DNA of 64,000 nt from Hyaloperonospora brassicae (GCA_947650285.1 CANTFL010001416.1:124001-188000); one strand, 5' to 3'. Counted from the stretch's first letter, positions 1-11,098 are shown. The notes: generated by a model not told the origin, from the sequence alone. Numbers and translations are program-made.

Positions 1-322
1 GAAGGGTCTACTCATTGGTTAATATCGTGATGATATCAACCCACCAATCGCTGCTGGACGTGCGCAATGGGTGGTGAGTAGACGTCATTTTACGTTTATT
101 AGGTTAGTATAATTAAGTCAGGACAAACACAGACACAAGAGTCAGAGGACGTAATTATATCAATGACATTTTTTTCTTTGACCGCGACTATAGCCTTCTC
201 CTTAGTCGCTCTATCTTCCTCTGTGTAGTTCTACACTTAGCAGGACACTGACTATCACTGCAGTCAGTCATAGTAAACTCCGTACTGGTTGAACAGTACG
301 TAGTCATCGGTGCATCGTTACA
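1..322 (+). repeat. 3' part of a Gypsy-type LTR, cut by the window edge
   Basis: This aligns by eye with the downstream part of the LTR at 54342-54778. Shared blocks are the GAAGGGTCTACTCATTGG start, the GATATCAACCCACCAATCGC block, the TAATTAAGTCAGGACA block and the terminal CGTTACA. It therefore belongs to the same or a sister LTR family as the Gypsy elements at 41.8-54.8 kb, but is more diverged. The upstream third of the LTR lies outside the window. It ends at 322 and points towards a second, oppositely oriented LTR. Confidence 0.8.
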
Positions 323-641
323 TTGGGAGTCCTTTTCACTCCAGCCTTGGAAAAAGATAGAACTCGCATTATAGCAGCTGATATAGTCCATATAGCAGCC
401 TGTGAGGCCTCTACAGCTTGTCTAGTCCCGCAGCTTCAATTTCGTTCCAATTATCGTTTCGATTCCACAACTTCACTCTCGTTCCCATCAATATTAAGAG
501 GGTGAGGCAAAACTTCCATCTTCATCTTTTGACCCCGCTTCTTCCTTTTCATCGAACAACAACTCTGCAATAATGGTATCGACTTCTTATCCCTTGACTT
601 GGATGATAGAGAGTTTTGGTTTCTTAATTTCTAAATGAGAC
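323..641. other. Short unassigned stretch between two facing LTRs
   Basis: About 320 bases between the plus-oriented LTR ending at 322 and the minus-oriented LTR at 642-1082. No primer-binding site like the TGGTAGCA at 42189 is visible after either LTR. I see no supportable coding region; it is probably what remains of the internal sequence of one or both elements. Confidence 0.4.
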
Positions 642-1082
642 CGCATGTGGGGCACTTCTTACCTCGTACATGAATACTAGCACGGAGTCAACTTTGCTGA
701 CGACAGTGAAGGTCAGTGCCCTGCTAGATGTAAGCACTATACAGAGGAAGGGCTAAACAACTAAGATAAGGCTCAAGTTGTTGGAAAAAGTAAAACTGTT
801 ATTTTATACAATAAAGTCCAATTACTCTTGTTCTCTGTTTCGACCTGACTTAATTATGTTAATCTAACTAAACGTATGATGACGTCTACTCACCACCCAT
901 TGCGCGCGTCTAGTAAGCGATTGTTGGGTTGATTTCATCACAATACCAACCAACGAGTAGACCCTTCGGTCATCTCAATAATATCACTATAATAAGTGAT
1001 ATCGTTAAAAGAATATTCAACAAAGTGTTCGTTATTACTATTTCGCACAATGGTGATTTCATGTAACGGGTACCCCGTTACA
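642..1082 (-). repeat. Complete but diverged Gypsy-type LTR, minus orientation
   Basis: Read on the minus strand it starts TGTAACGGGG at 1082, with the same self-complementary start (TGTAACGGG / CCCGTTACA) seen at 41799, 49386 and 54342. It then follows the order of the 54342 LTR: an AATATTC block, GACCGAAGGGTCTACTC, the CACCCATTGCGCG block in reverse and TAATTAAGTCAGG. It ends near 642 in a worn AGTGCCCC motif. Its partner LTR and coding region are not present on the expected side. Confidence 0.75.
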
Positions 1083-1558
1083 CAGCAGATGTTACACAAA
1101 TCGGGCCTTTATCCCAGCAAGATAGGTCTTCTTATGATCGTTTAATTATGTCTAATATTCAGATCATCGTAACTCATGCTAAGTCTTTGGTGCTGCGTGT
1201 AGATCTCTTTCGATATAAGGCATGCGGAAGAACTTGTTTGTTGATCGCTTGGCGCGCTTCCTGTTGTCGCCACCTTCTGTGTAGTAAGATGTTTGTCGCT
1301 ATTAGGAGTACAGCCTTTCCTACTGAAGGAGTGGCAGTACTGACATCTTTCATATAGCACTACCATGATTATTGGACACCGCTCGCTTATTGCCAGACCA
1401 TAGAGCCATTCACGGCTTTTTTCTGAACGGCGTGTATCTGTTTTTCGTATTTAGACTACTACTACTCCGCGCAGCAGCCGTCTTCAATCCTCTTTTTAAC
1501 GTTGTTGTTTCTTTTTCGGTCCCCATCATATATCCCCCGTTTTTCAAAACGCTTCATC
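1083..1558. other. Intergenic, nothing recognised
   Basis: Short open frames on both strands, none with recognisable protein character. It ends at the TCATC target-site copy that flanks the Copia element. Confidence 0.4.
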
Positions 1559-1915
1559 TGTTAGATGTTGTTATGTGCACTCATGCAAAGGACGTAGGAG
1601 ATAAAAGTGAAATGTATTGAGAGTTAAGAACTACCTTCGTCAACACTACGATATGCATGACCAGAAACGGAAACTGCAACTTGACCATATCGAGTCACTC
1701 ATGGTGTCCCGTCTCTTCCTGTCCCATGTGACAGTATGTCACATGGCGACCGTCTCTCACAGTCCCATGTGTCAACCTGTCACATATCGACCGTCTCTCT
1801 TCGTCCCATCGTGGTCCCACTTGTCACGTCGTGTGATAATCAGCCAATCAGGTGACACTGTCCCATGGTATCGCACTTGAACCTTGAAACCTGTCAAACA
1901 CGATCGTTTCTAGCA
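1559..1915 (-). repeat. 3' LTR of the Copia element
   Basis: Pairs with 6423-6737: shared blocks include the ATGCAAAGGAYGTAGGA start region, AACTACCTTCGTCAACACT, CATGACCAGAAACGGAAAC and ACTTGAACCTTGAAACCTG. It carries about 40 extra bases near 1712-1755 that the other LTR lacks. The CA end is mutated (TAGCA instead of TAACA). Confidence 0.9.
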
Positions 1916-1990
1916 CTTCTCCTCGATATTAGCCTGTGTGGCCTTCAACTTGAGCATCTTACGCAATTCTTCCATCCGTGGAGCTTCCAT

Positions 1991-2907
1991 CTACTTGGTC
2001 AGAATATCTGTCATCATGTCGTCCGACTTTATGAAGCTTGGTACAACAATCCCCTCACGCACATAGTGGAAGATGAACTTGAAACGAATGTCCTTATGCT
2101 TGGCGCTTGAGGTTCTCTTTTTTGCCTCGAGCTGCTTGGTTGCCGCGTTGTTATCCATATACATGGGCATGGGCTCGTGTACTCGCAACTTCAGCTCTAC
2201 GAGCAACTCTCTGACACCCAACAGTTCTCGTCCGGCTTGAGAGGCAGATATATATATTCCGCCTCCATCGTACTCAACGATACATCTGACTGCTTCTTGC
2301 ATGATTAAAACACAGCAGCGCCATCCATTGTTAGCACACAACCAGAAACTGACTTACGGTCCACCTTATCGGCAACGAAGTCTGTGTCAGTCCAACACTC
2401 GATCTCCACTCCTTCATGGGTAAGTCCGATGCCGTTGAGTTGCAAATTCAAGCTCTTCGACCGCTTTGAGTAGCGCGCAATGCGCTTCGCTACCTTCCAA
2501 TCCTTGACGGTCGGTTTGTGGATCTGACGTGTTGCTTTATACACTGCAAAACAAATTTCGGAGCGTGTGCATCTCGCGATCCACACTAGACTCCCGACCA
2601 ACGACTGAAAAGATCTCAAACTTGGTTCACCGCTTGCGCCGCTGGTTGGCAAGTATTCTGAAACGTTGTCGTCGTCAGCGTTGCAGTCATATCCAATTGG
2701 CGCTCGTACAACGTTCGCAGACTCCAACTTGAAATGCCTGAGCAGTGCGTCGATCATGACCTCTTGATCCAGGACATATCCGTGGGTGTCATCCAGAGAA
2801 ATTCGAAGTCCTAGAAGCTTCTTCACTGCGCTCAAGTCCTTGATGGACAATGTCTTCATCCCGATGAAGAAATTGTCGACTCTGCTTTGATTTTTTCCAG
2901 TGACCAA
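1991..2907 (-). pseudogene. Copia RT C-terminal part and RNase H
   Basis: Two overlapping minus frames read together as the end of a Copia polyprotein. The segment from 2907 carries KKLLGLRISLD, SLVGSLVWIARCTRSEI and WTDTDFVADKVDRKSVSGC, the region following the RT palm and the start of RNase H (the WTDxDFA block). The frame changes near 2320, then continues through YMDNNAATKQLE and KHKDIRFKFIFHYVREG to end in DILTK, the typical Copia RNase H terminus. At least one frameshift separates the parts, so no functional enzyme is expected. Confidence 0.85.
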
Positions 2908-2958
2908 TAGGTCAATTACGTATAATCCGACGATGGTCCATTTGTCACCTTCTTGTTT

Positions 2959-4325
2959 TTAGTACAAGCACATGTCCGTCATGCAATTTTTGAAGTCGTT
3001 CTCGCGCAGCCTTAAATGCAGTTGTTTAGTCCAAAGTCGACCAGCTTGCTTCAACCGATGAAGCGACTTCTTTAGCAGTAGCGCGGTCTCGTCGGTGGAC
3101 TTCACCCCAGAACTTGCAAGTTCCTTATGGCTCAGTTGCATGCCCTTTTATACTTTTATGTAGATACCCAAATTTTCCTCCTTTTCCGCCTTCACGTAGG
3201 CGTTCGGCACGTCACCATGACGTGCTGGCACATTCCATCGTCTGGAAAGGATCAAAATCAACTTGGAGGTTGCCAATTCCATCACAGCCGCAAATGCCAG
3301 GTTGTAATTAAATCCAAACACTTGCTCGTCTCACAATCGATTGGCCGATCTTTGTATCGCTCGATGTCTCCATTCGCGTCGGTCTTCGCCTTGTACACTT
3401 ATTTTTTGTGTAAGACGTGCGCCTTCCTGGGAAGCACGACAACCTCTTAGACGTCGTTTGCCTTTAAAGACTCCAGTTCTTCGGTCATGGCGACGCACCA
3501 CTTGTCTCTATACTCGCTTTTCATGGCCTCCCCATAGTGCCTTGGGTCTAGATCGATGACTGCGTTTACCACGTCGCGTTGTTCCGTTGAAGTGTCCCCA
3601 TTCGGCTTGACGGGTTGTCTCTTTGTTGTTGACCTCGTGCCATGACGTTCTCGATTTCATCCAGCCTTTCTATCCTTGCGAGTCTTCCTGGCACGCCGTT
3701 CGGTGTCTCGGGTCCCAGTATGGTCATCTAAATAGTCTCTGCATGACTCCTCCTGATAATCCATTGTCTCAGGGCCTATCTTGAGTGATCCGTATTGATC
3801 ATCCCGTGGTGCTTAAATGCTTTGCACATGTTGAGTCACCACGACGATCTTATCCGCCGGGATATATACTTTTTACCCCTTCGTCTCACCGCCTCTTCCA
3901 ATTATGATACCTGCCTTGCCTCGCTCTCCAAGTGATGCGTTCTTCGGGTTCCTGTGCACAGTGCAGGTAGGCCCAAAAGTCACGATGTCGTTCAGTGCAG
4001 GAGTCTTGTTCGTCCAAACTTCATGGGCGATACTCCACCAAGATTTGACTTAATTATGCTTCGGCTGAGTATGTTTGAAGCATACTCGGCGGCTTCACCC
4101 CAAAAGTAAAGCGGTAGGTTTTATTTATATTATGCTCCGCACCATATTCATGATCATCCCGTTCATTCTTTCAGCCTTGACATTGCTCGCCTGGTTCCGT
4201 ACTTCACTCACTTGACGCGAGACACCCGTGGTGGAGCAAATTATGTCGAGTGTCTTGTACTCGCCTCCACCGTCAGTTCGCAGTACGTGTACTTTGCAGT
4301 TAAACTCTCGCTCAAAGCTCGCCAT
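2959..4325 (-). pseudogene. Copia integrase core end and RT N-terminal part, fragmented
   Basis: At 4325-4125 a minus frame reads VLRTDGGGEYKT and ERMNGMIMNMVRSII, the second Asp region and the catalytic Glu region of the integrase (normally QNGVAER before it, here altered). Between 4125 and 3141 the frame is broken repeatedly. At 3141-2959 the frame resumes with LLKKSLHRLKQAGRLW, the RT segment before the YxDD box. The broken state matches the rest of the element. Confidence 0.75.
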
Positions 4326-4331
4326 GAAAAG

Positions 4332-5247
4332 CTAAAACTTCAAAGGTGCTGCTGCATCATTTGATTTGGCCAAGAACACCCGACAGTAGCTGGACCGGTG
4401 GTCGATGAAGTTGACAATGTACCGATTACCCAGGCAATCCGTGGGGGTAGTTATCCCCTTAAGATCCGAGCAAATTACTCCACCGATCACGTCGATAGGT
4501 GAGCTCGCACCCGTGTCCTTCTTGGATTGCGGTCGTTTCGTTTGCTTTCCCTTGGCACATTCGAGGCACTTTTGACGAGTCGTGTCAGTGAGAAGAATGC
4601 CTGAAGCTGGGTCTTTAACTATCTTGATAATCGTATTGAAACGTAGGTGTCCCAGAAAACGATGAAAGTGCATCAAAGTACCACGCTGAACGTCCAAATC
4701 GTATTCAGGTTCAGGTAAATTGACCACCGTCATCATTGCCTCACGTGGTGGCTTGGCGTCTTGATCTTCTTGATAATTTACTGCAACAACCAAAACATTG
4801 TTGCTACACGCCATATCCATGATGGGGGTGCCACCAACACCGGAGGACAACACACGTCTTACTGCCCGGTATTTAAGGATGCAACCTTTTGCCTCGATCA
4901 ACCCATATGATAGGATGTTCCGTTCGAGTTTTTCCGCGTACTGAACGTACGGTATTCACCACGCCAAGTGTGGAAAATAGGAGGTCCACATCTCCTTGCT
5001 GGGTGATACACAGCGCACTTCCATCGGCGGCCGCGGTTAGGCACTCGCTCTTACACGAGGTCGGGTTGGTGAGAAGACTGAGGTCATTGACCAAGTGTCT
5101 GCTCGAACCACTGTAAAGTATCCAATGGTTCACGCGGGCGAAATTATCATTGTCGACCGCAAAGACGAAGTTCGCACCTTGGTTTTCCTTCTTGACGGAG
5201 GGACACCTCGGCCGAATGTGTCCAACCTTTCCACAATTGTGGCACAC
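4332..5247 (-). pseudogene. Copia zinc knuckle, protease, GAG-pre-integrase and integrase N-terminal part
   Basis: Reading leftwards: the CCHC knuckle CHNCGKVGHIRPRC, then the protease segment WILYSGSSRHLVND. Family members have D-S-G at the active site; here the Asp is replaced by Tyr, so the protease is dead. The next frame (4901-4332) contains MHFHRFLGHLRFNTI and CLECAKGKQ (the His-Cys zinc region of integrase), then CSDLKGI and IVNFIDHRSSYCRVFLAKS, the first catalytic Asp and following strands. One frame change joins the two parts near 4880. Confidence 0.85.
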
Positions 5248-5277
5248 TCGTGTGTCGTTTCGAGTTCGGGGTCCTTT

Positions 5278-6060
5278 CTACTTCACATTGTACTTGGTCC
5301 TTCTTATGGGTTCCACGAAGTTTACCACATCTCTGCCAAAGTTTTTTGCATTCGCGCCGATCTCTGTTGACTGAGCAAATTGAGCTGGTTCTTCTGCTTG
5401 ACGCAGGTGATCGACACGATGGATGTTCAGCCTGGAAAGCATCGTTGTCCGCATATTCGGGTCAGCATAATGAACTATGTTGTCCAATACGAGGCTGTCG
5501 GAACCTCCGCAGGCGTCGCTGACGGTCGTCAAGTAGTATATGGTCCGTCCAGCTTCTTTGTGACGCCTTAGGTGCCGTAAATAGTTTATGTTTTCTGCTG
5601 GTGAGATCTTGGTGATGAATGTCTGCAACATTCACTGCATCGTGTGTTCCAATGTTTGTTCTTCACGCCACCAAGTCTCCACTTGTCGTCGGTAGTAAGT
5701 CTGAGCCTTGTCGACCAAGTGTTGACCGAAGACATCGACCTTGACATTTTCTGGCCACATAATCTACACGCTCGCTCCGCGAAGACGACTTGGAGGATAA
5801 ATCCTTGCCCCATTCGATGAACCATGTGCCGAGACCGTAGTACAGTATCTCACCGCCGAAGGGTTGTAAAGCGAGCTTTCGATCTCGTGCGTCTGGCATG
5901 CCGACTGCCGGGCGACCTGAGTACATGTATTATCGATTGGCCATGCCCATGTCGGGATGGTATCCCGCAGGTGAACCCGCTCCGTAGACTCCAGGGTCGG
6001 GTGTCTATACCGTGTTGACTTCCGGGCTTGCGACTCTCGCATGAGGACCTTCAACACCTG
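5278..6060 (-). pseudogene. Copia gag fragments
   Basis: Minus frames at 5926-5663 (LALQPFGGEILYYGLGTW) and 5631-5278 (LQTFITKISPAENIN, VSDACGGSDSLVLDNIVHYA) resemble the capsid-like gag of oomycete Copia elements upstream of the zinc knuckle. Frameshifts near 5650 and 5260 separate them from each other and from the knuckle. The LTR-proximal 360 bases (6061-6422) look like an untranslated leader. Confidence 0.65.
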
Positions 6061-6422
6061 CCTGTTGATCTTGCCGCATTCCGAAGTATGTTGCTAGCGA
6101 CACGTTTGGTGACGCTTTCGGAGGGGTACGCTACAACGCCTGGAGGTTTATCCCTGCTCCTACCTACCTCGCCTGCACAGCCGCCTTGGGCTCCGGTGAG
6201 TTCATATCGTTCTTGCTGTCTTGCTCTCTTTGGGAGAGCTCCATCCGGTTCATACTTTCGGGTAGGTCTCTCAGCATGACCAGCATTTATTCGATCGCCT
6301 CTAGGGCGCTACCGACTTTTCTTTCAGGTAGTGGGGGTCAGCCCTGCCTTGACCATCGCACACCACTGTAGGTGCAGCTAGGTCAGCCGCACCGACAACA
6401 CGTTTAGTTAGGTTCATAACCT

Positions 6423-6737
6423 TGTTAGATGTTGTCATATGCACTTATGCAAAGGATGTAGGAAGTAAAAGTGAAATATATTGAGTGTTAAGAACTACCT
6501 TCGTCAACACTTCGATATGCATGACCAGAAACGGAAACTGCAACTTGACCTTGTCAAGTCACACATGGTGTCCGTCTCTCACAGTCCCATGTGTCAACCT
6601 GTCACAAATAGACCGTCTATCTTCGTCCCATCGTGGTCCCACTTGTCACGTCGTGTGGTAATCAGCCAATCAAGTGACACTGTCCCATGGTATCGCACTT
6701 GAACCTTGAAACCTGTCAAACAAGATAGTTTCTAACA
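6423..6737 (-). repeat. 5' LTR of the Copia element
   Basis: Starts TGTTAGATG and ends TTTCTAACA on the plus strand, an inverted terminal match of nine bases, and is followed by the TCATC target duplication. It is about 40 bases shorter than its partner. Being upstream on the coding (minus) strand, it would have held the element's promoter. Confidence 0.9.
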
Positions 6738-7244
6738 TCATCGTATAGAAGGAAGACGGCGGTCGTAATGCTGTGGTGTTGAGCGAAGAAGACGAGAAGC
6801 TGAAATAGCTAAATAAGATGTAGTAAAAGGAGACAGAGTTGAGAAGAGAAGCGCGCCTCCGATATGAAAACATTGGAAGAAGATGAACGCTACCTTAGCA
6901 GGTAAAGCGAATAAGGATAGCGAATAGTGGAAATAAAAAGGCGGGAGCTGAAAGGAGGGAAGTGGACTCCGAATGCTTTGATATTGACTATGGCCTATAT
7001 TCCTGTAAATTTCATCATTTCGAGCTCGGTCAAAACTTAAATTCGGGCATTGCTCCATTCAATTCGAGCCTACTTGAATTTGAACTGGCCTGCTTATTAC
7101 TATTTACAATACTTATTTGACTTAGTACATGCTATTTACAATACCTATTAGACTCAGTACATATTATTGGAATATTACCTACGGAAATAATGGTAAGCGC
7201 CCCTCCATCTTCAGGTTGATTATGGCCATTTTTACCAGGTAAAG
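6738..7244. other. Intergenic, purine-rich
   Basis: No recognisable coding region. The first 300 bases are rich in GAAGA-type runs on the plus strand, so minus open frames here are low-complexity Ser/Phe/Leu strings without protein character. Confidence 0.4.
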
Positions 7245-7720
7245 TGTTAAATATTGATCGACTAGTGTAATGGGTCGTGAGCGAAACTCCCCATCTGGGG
7301 ATTGTAATTTTATATCTTATATATTAAGATCAAGAGAGGTTTTATTAGAAGAACTATAAGTAAATGCAGTTCTAAATTTCTCTTCTCCTTTACGTGTTTA
7401 CGTAAGCGAGTAAGGCTTCCTCTGCACGCAATGTGTACGCGAAAAATCGCGGCACCTGCCTACATCGTGTAATACACGTAGCATTGCTTAAGGCCTGACG
7501 CAATGGGAACTTGCGCGCAAAGTGTTTTCTTTTCAGACTGAGTTACAATTATTCGCCTAATTAAGCTTTAGTTGATCCGTGAATATTTTGCTCCCAAACG
7601 GTTTTCCGCGGATATAGTTTAGACGGATCCTGATTGATCCAATTTGATTACATTCGCCTGACACAGTGCATGTGCAAGATCGATCGACTCCTTTGGTACA
7701 CTTTAAATATAGTGAATCAA
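7245..7720 (+). repeat. Probable LTR of another Copia family, plus orientation
   Basis: Starts TGTTAAATATTGATCG and contains an AT-rich TATATCTTATATATT block, then TAAATGCAGTTCTAAAT and GCGAGTAAGGCTTCCTCTGC. I associate this arrangement (promoter-like AT block, then a CTCTTCTCC and GCACGC section) with oomycete Copia LTRs. I see neither a clear 3' boundary nor a partner LTR in the window, so the end coordinate is approximate. Possibly a solo LTR. Confidence 0.4.
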
Positions 7721-8722
7721 AGAAGTATCGATAGCTTGTGCTGTGTCAGTACAAGCGGAGTAATTCCGTTTCACACAAAGCGTCGATTGGCGCACAGAGC
7801 TTCTAGTCCTGTGTCAAGAGACAACGATTTGTAGAATCAAGTGACAGCTACTGCCCAAGAATACACACCAAAGAAGGCTTCTGGACTCCATTGATCAAAG
7901 GACACTATTACAAGGCACATACGTGTCACTCTTCGAGCGAACTGCTGTTTATTCACTGATTATAACGGCAATAAAATACCACCGAAAGTACTTACAAGTA
8001 GTTTAACTCCCTTTTGGAGCGAAACCTGATAAATATCTTTCTGGGTAGTCGACACGCGTCAAACGCTTCGTGCGTACTTCGGACAACAATGATGGTAATA
8101 CCCGGCGGTTTACCACACGGTACGCGTGTCCATCTCACGGTTGTAACATGGAAGTGCACCACTTTCACAGAAAATGCATGCAGGGCAGCTAACTGTAGTG
8201 GGGGTCAACATACACGCAGCGCAGGAGGAACCACGGTCCTCTTTCGAATACTGTGTTTGCTTTGTCCAAATTAATGTGGTTAACACGAGTCATATAACTG
8301 GCAAAGAAAACACGCCCGCGTTGTGGCTCGGTCCAACATATGCACAATATACCAGCGCGTAATCATACGTCATCGACGACACAGTTGGTCTCGCTGCTTT
8401 TTGGTGGTGGTGTCAAGTACGTCCATTATTATGATAACTAACGACTGATAAGTGTGACAAGAAGTACGGCCCGGGTATCGGGTCGACAACTAAAGGGCTC
8501 CGTAGATCCAGGGGCACGGCACACGAGGTCAGAGACCCTCCTACCGAAGCCATCTACGAGTAATCACGACCGCTGGCGCGACCAAGTAGACTGGGGACAT
8601 GCGTACCGCCGGAGCGGCAGCACGTACAACGCGGGTATGCTGCCATATAAGGCAACAAACCCCTTTAGGACCGCTTGCGCGGCCCTCGACTTGGAGTGCG
8701 AACACCGAAGTGACTGCGTGGC
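7721..8722. other. Upstream region of the GH81 gene
   Basis: No gene is supported to about 8450. From 8600 to 8870 the sequence is GC-rich and holds an imperfect direct repeat: CGCGGCCCTCGACTTGGAGTG near 8680 and CGCGGCCCCTTGACGTGGAGTG near 8800. The first coding exon or the promoter of the glucanase should be here, but I could not fix either. Confidence 0.4.
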
Positions 8723-11098
8723 GTGGAGAACGCCAACCCGCCGTATATCTCTCCGAGGAGCTCAACCATCTGCGATGGTGGCCCCTCCAGCCGCTCGCGC
8801 GGCCCCTTGACGTGGAGTGTGCGCTCGCCGCAGCGTGCGACACGTGGCGGGGGTACGCCTCCAGTCCGTAAAACACCGCTGCTAGCGCCACCGCCGCCGG
8901 TGTTCCGCTCGACGGACGACCTGCAGAAGCTCATTTCGCCTCGTTTTCTCGCCCGAGAAGCGCGCGCGCGACCCGTTCCGACCAACGAGTGGTGGGGCAA
9001 TTTGCTCGCGTGGGACGGACAGCGCGAGAGCGACGCCGTGTTCCCCGGCCCCTACACGTACAAAGTGCTGTCGGCTCAGTCCGGGGACATGGGCAGCGGC
9101 TTCTCGGTGAGCTATTTGCTGCAGTACCGGACGGACGGCCCGAAGAACGAGAACGGCGCTCCTCGTTTCTACTATTACGCACCGACGATCAAGAACCTGA
9201 TCTTCTCGGCCGTGCAGCTCGCTGCCCGATCGGGTGCACCTCCTTTTCGCATCCACATGTGGGACGACGTGGGCGTGCACCTCTCGATGGCTGGAATGAG
9301 CCTGTACTTGTCATTGGGGGCTGCGTTCACGACCGTGGAGTACCAGGACATGCAGGCACAAGTGGGTACAGAGCACGCTATTGTTGCTATCAACGGAGCT
9401 CCTGCGCGAGACGGCCACCAGGTCCACGGCAGCAGCTTTGTAATCTCGTTGAACAACGGACAGCAGTGGGTGCTCTACTTTTTCCCCAGTGCTGGTGGCA
9501 ACACTGCGCTCGTGTACCAGGCCAACAAACTCACGACAACGTCAAACTTCACGGGAGTTGTGCAAGCGGCGTTCGTGTCGACAAGCGCAGAGCAGCCGAA
9601 GGGCCCGCAAGATACCCGCAAGATCCTGCAGCTGTACCACGCAAGTGCCGGCATTTACGCAAAAGGAGCTACGGTGCAGACGCTGAACGCAGACGCGTTT
9701 GTCTTTCACTGGCAGCTCGCGACGGCTGTAGGCTGCAACCCGGGAAATCGCTTCCTCCACTTTGCGTTGACGCACTTACAGGCGATGCTCGACCCGTCCA
9801 CGGTGGAAGCAAGGCATGAACTTGTGCTGCATTCGCACACTCATGGACCGTTGTTCGCGTACATGCTGGTGACGCCACCGGGTTCCAGTCCGTCGTGGCT
9901 TTGCCACGTGCCCCGAGCGGACAGTCAGGGCGTCGAGGCGTGTGCAGCGTTTTATCCACCACGTGCTGGCTGCCTTACTGCAGAGGAGGTTCGAAGGTTG
10001 AACCTATGTCGCATCGTCACGGACGAGATTCACGGAGATTGGGCGTTACCTCATGAAGGAAGCTACTACTTCAAAGGAAAAGCTCTGCAGAAGTATGGCA
10101 CCATGTGCCTTGTGGCCCGGCAGCTAGCAGACACGACGAGCCCTGAAATGCGGAACGTGGCGCAACATGGCGTATCGAAGCTTCAGCAACTGCTGTGCGA
10201 GTTTGCGAGCAATCGGTCGGCGTTCCCACTTGTGTACGACACAGTGTATAAGGGAATCATCTCGAGCGAGGCGCTGGTCAAGCATGACATGAATGTCGAT
10301 TTTGGCAATGGAGTCTACAACGACCACCACTATCACTATGGCTATCCCATAACTGCTGCAGCCATGGCCCTCTACTTGGATCCACATTGGCGTCATTCGG
10401 CTGATGCCGTCAAGGTCCGAACTTTCATCGACGCTCTGATCCGGGACGTGGCTACAGCTTCACCTGCCGGCAGCGATCCGTATTTTCCGCGTTTCCGGCA
10501 CTTTAACTGGTGGCTCGGTCACTCCTACTCACACGGTGTGACTCCGATGGCGGACGGAAAGGATGAAGAGTCGACATCGGAAGAGGTCAACTTTCTGTAC
10601 GGCGTTGCCCTGTATGGCCAAGCCACGGAGAACGTCGAACAGCAGGCGCTGGGAAAGCTGATGCTCAAGGTCTACGTGCGCGCAGTGAACACGTACTTCT
10701 TGCTTCGGAACGGCGGTCCTTCGATCCACCCTGCAGGCTTTGCAAAGAACAAAGTCACGGGTGTCTTCTTTGACAACAAATGCGACTACACAACGTGGTT
10801 TAGTCCGAACAAGGAATGCATTCATGGCATCCAGATGATCCCCGTGTCCCCGATCCTCGAAATCTCGCGACCGCCACGCTTCGTACGAGAGGAATGGGAC
10901 GAAGTGCTCAGCAAGTTGCCCTTTGTGCGCAAATGGAAGGCGCATCAATCCGGCTGGACGTCGCTGCTGTTTGCCAACTACAGCGTCCTGAACCGTGCAG
11001 CGGCTCTCGAAGTGCTTGCCACGTGTCCCATGGACGACGGTCTCAGTCGCGCCTGGGCGTTGTATTACGCGGCTACACGACCCCCACCCTCTTGCTAG
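8723..11098 (+). CDS. GH81 endo-1,3-beta-glucanase (5' end uncertain)
   Basis: Hydrolyses internal beta-1,3 bonds of glucan, the main wall polymer of oomycetes, so it probably serves wall remodelling or attack on other glucans. GH81 landmarks are in order: the PTNEWWGNLL entry motif near 8980, FGNGVYNDHHYHYGYP near 10303-10350, WWLGHSYSHG near 10510, and DGKDEESTSEEVN at 10553-10591, the block holding the catalytic Glu. The frame is open from 8723, but that codon is GTG and no in-frame ATG precedes the domain. The true start is probably in an upstream exon, perhaps ending at an acceptor such as the CAG at 8862-8864. I see no signal peptide in the visible part, though this family is often secreted. 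It ends 222 bases before the convergent HEAT-like gene. Confidence 0.9.
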   Translation: MENANPPYISPRSSTICDGGPSSRSRGPLTWSVRSPQRATRGGGTPPVRKTPLLAPPPPVFRSTDDLQKLISPRFLAREARARPVPTNEWWGNLLAWDGQRESDAVFPGPYTYKVLSAQSGDMGSGFSVSYLLQYRTDGPKNENGAPRFYYYAPTIKNLIFSAVQLAARSGAPPFRIHMWDDVGVHLSMAGMSLYLSLGAAFTTVEYQDMQAQVGTEHAIVAINGAPARDGHQVHGSSFVISLNNGQQWVLYFFPSAGGNTALVYQANKLTTTSNFTGVVQAAFVSTSAEQPKGPQDTRKILQLYHASAGIYAKGATVQTLNADAFVFHWQLATAVGCNPGNRFLHFALTHLQAMLDPSTVEARHELVLHSHTHGPLFAYMLVTPPGSSPSWLCHVPRADSQGVEACAAFYPPRAGCLTAEEVRRLNLCRIVTDEIHGDWALPHEGSYYFKGKALQKYGTMCLVARQLADTTSPEMRNVAQHGVSKLQQLLCEFASNRSAFPLVYDTVYKGIISSEALVKHDMNVDFGNGVYNDHHYHYGYPITAAAMALYLDPHWRHSADAVKVRTFIDALIRDVATASPAGSDPYFPRFRHFNWWLGHSYSHGVTPMADGKDEESTSEEVNFLYGVALYGQATENVEQQALGKLMLKVYVRAVNTYFLLRNGGPSIHPAGFAKNKVTGVFFDNKCDYTTWFSPNKECIHGIQMIPVSPILEISRPPRFVREEWDEVLSKLPFVRKWKAHQSGWTSLLFANYSVLNRAAALEVLATCPMDDGLSRAWALYYAATRPPPSC

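Larger units (their letters stand above)
1559..6737 (-). mobile_element. Decayed Copia LTR retrotransposon, coding strand minus
   Basis: Bounded by two related LTRs (1559-1915 and 6423-6737), each starting TGTTAGATG, the right one ending TTTCTAACA. TCATC occurs directly outside both ends (1554-1558 and 6738-6742), a 5-base target duplication. Between them, reading leftwards, are gag, a CCHC zinc knuckle, protease, GAG-pre-integrase, integrase, RT and RNase H fragments. Integrase before RT is the Copia order. Many frameshifts and stops make it non-autonomous today. A purine tract (GAGGAGAAG on minus, 1916-1924) abuts the 3' LTR as expected for the plus-strand primer. Confidence 0.9.

Noticed and set aside
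1617..1880. 87-codon plus frame, similar to one at 6481-6702
   Set aside because: Both are open frames within the two Copia LTRs; the similarity is LTR identity, not a gene family.
8989..9819. Second plus frame inside GH81 (276 codons)
   Set aside because: Frame +1 shadow of the glucanase, which carries all catalytic motifs in its own frame.
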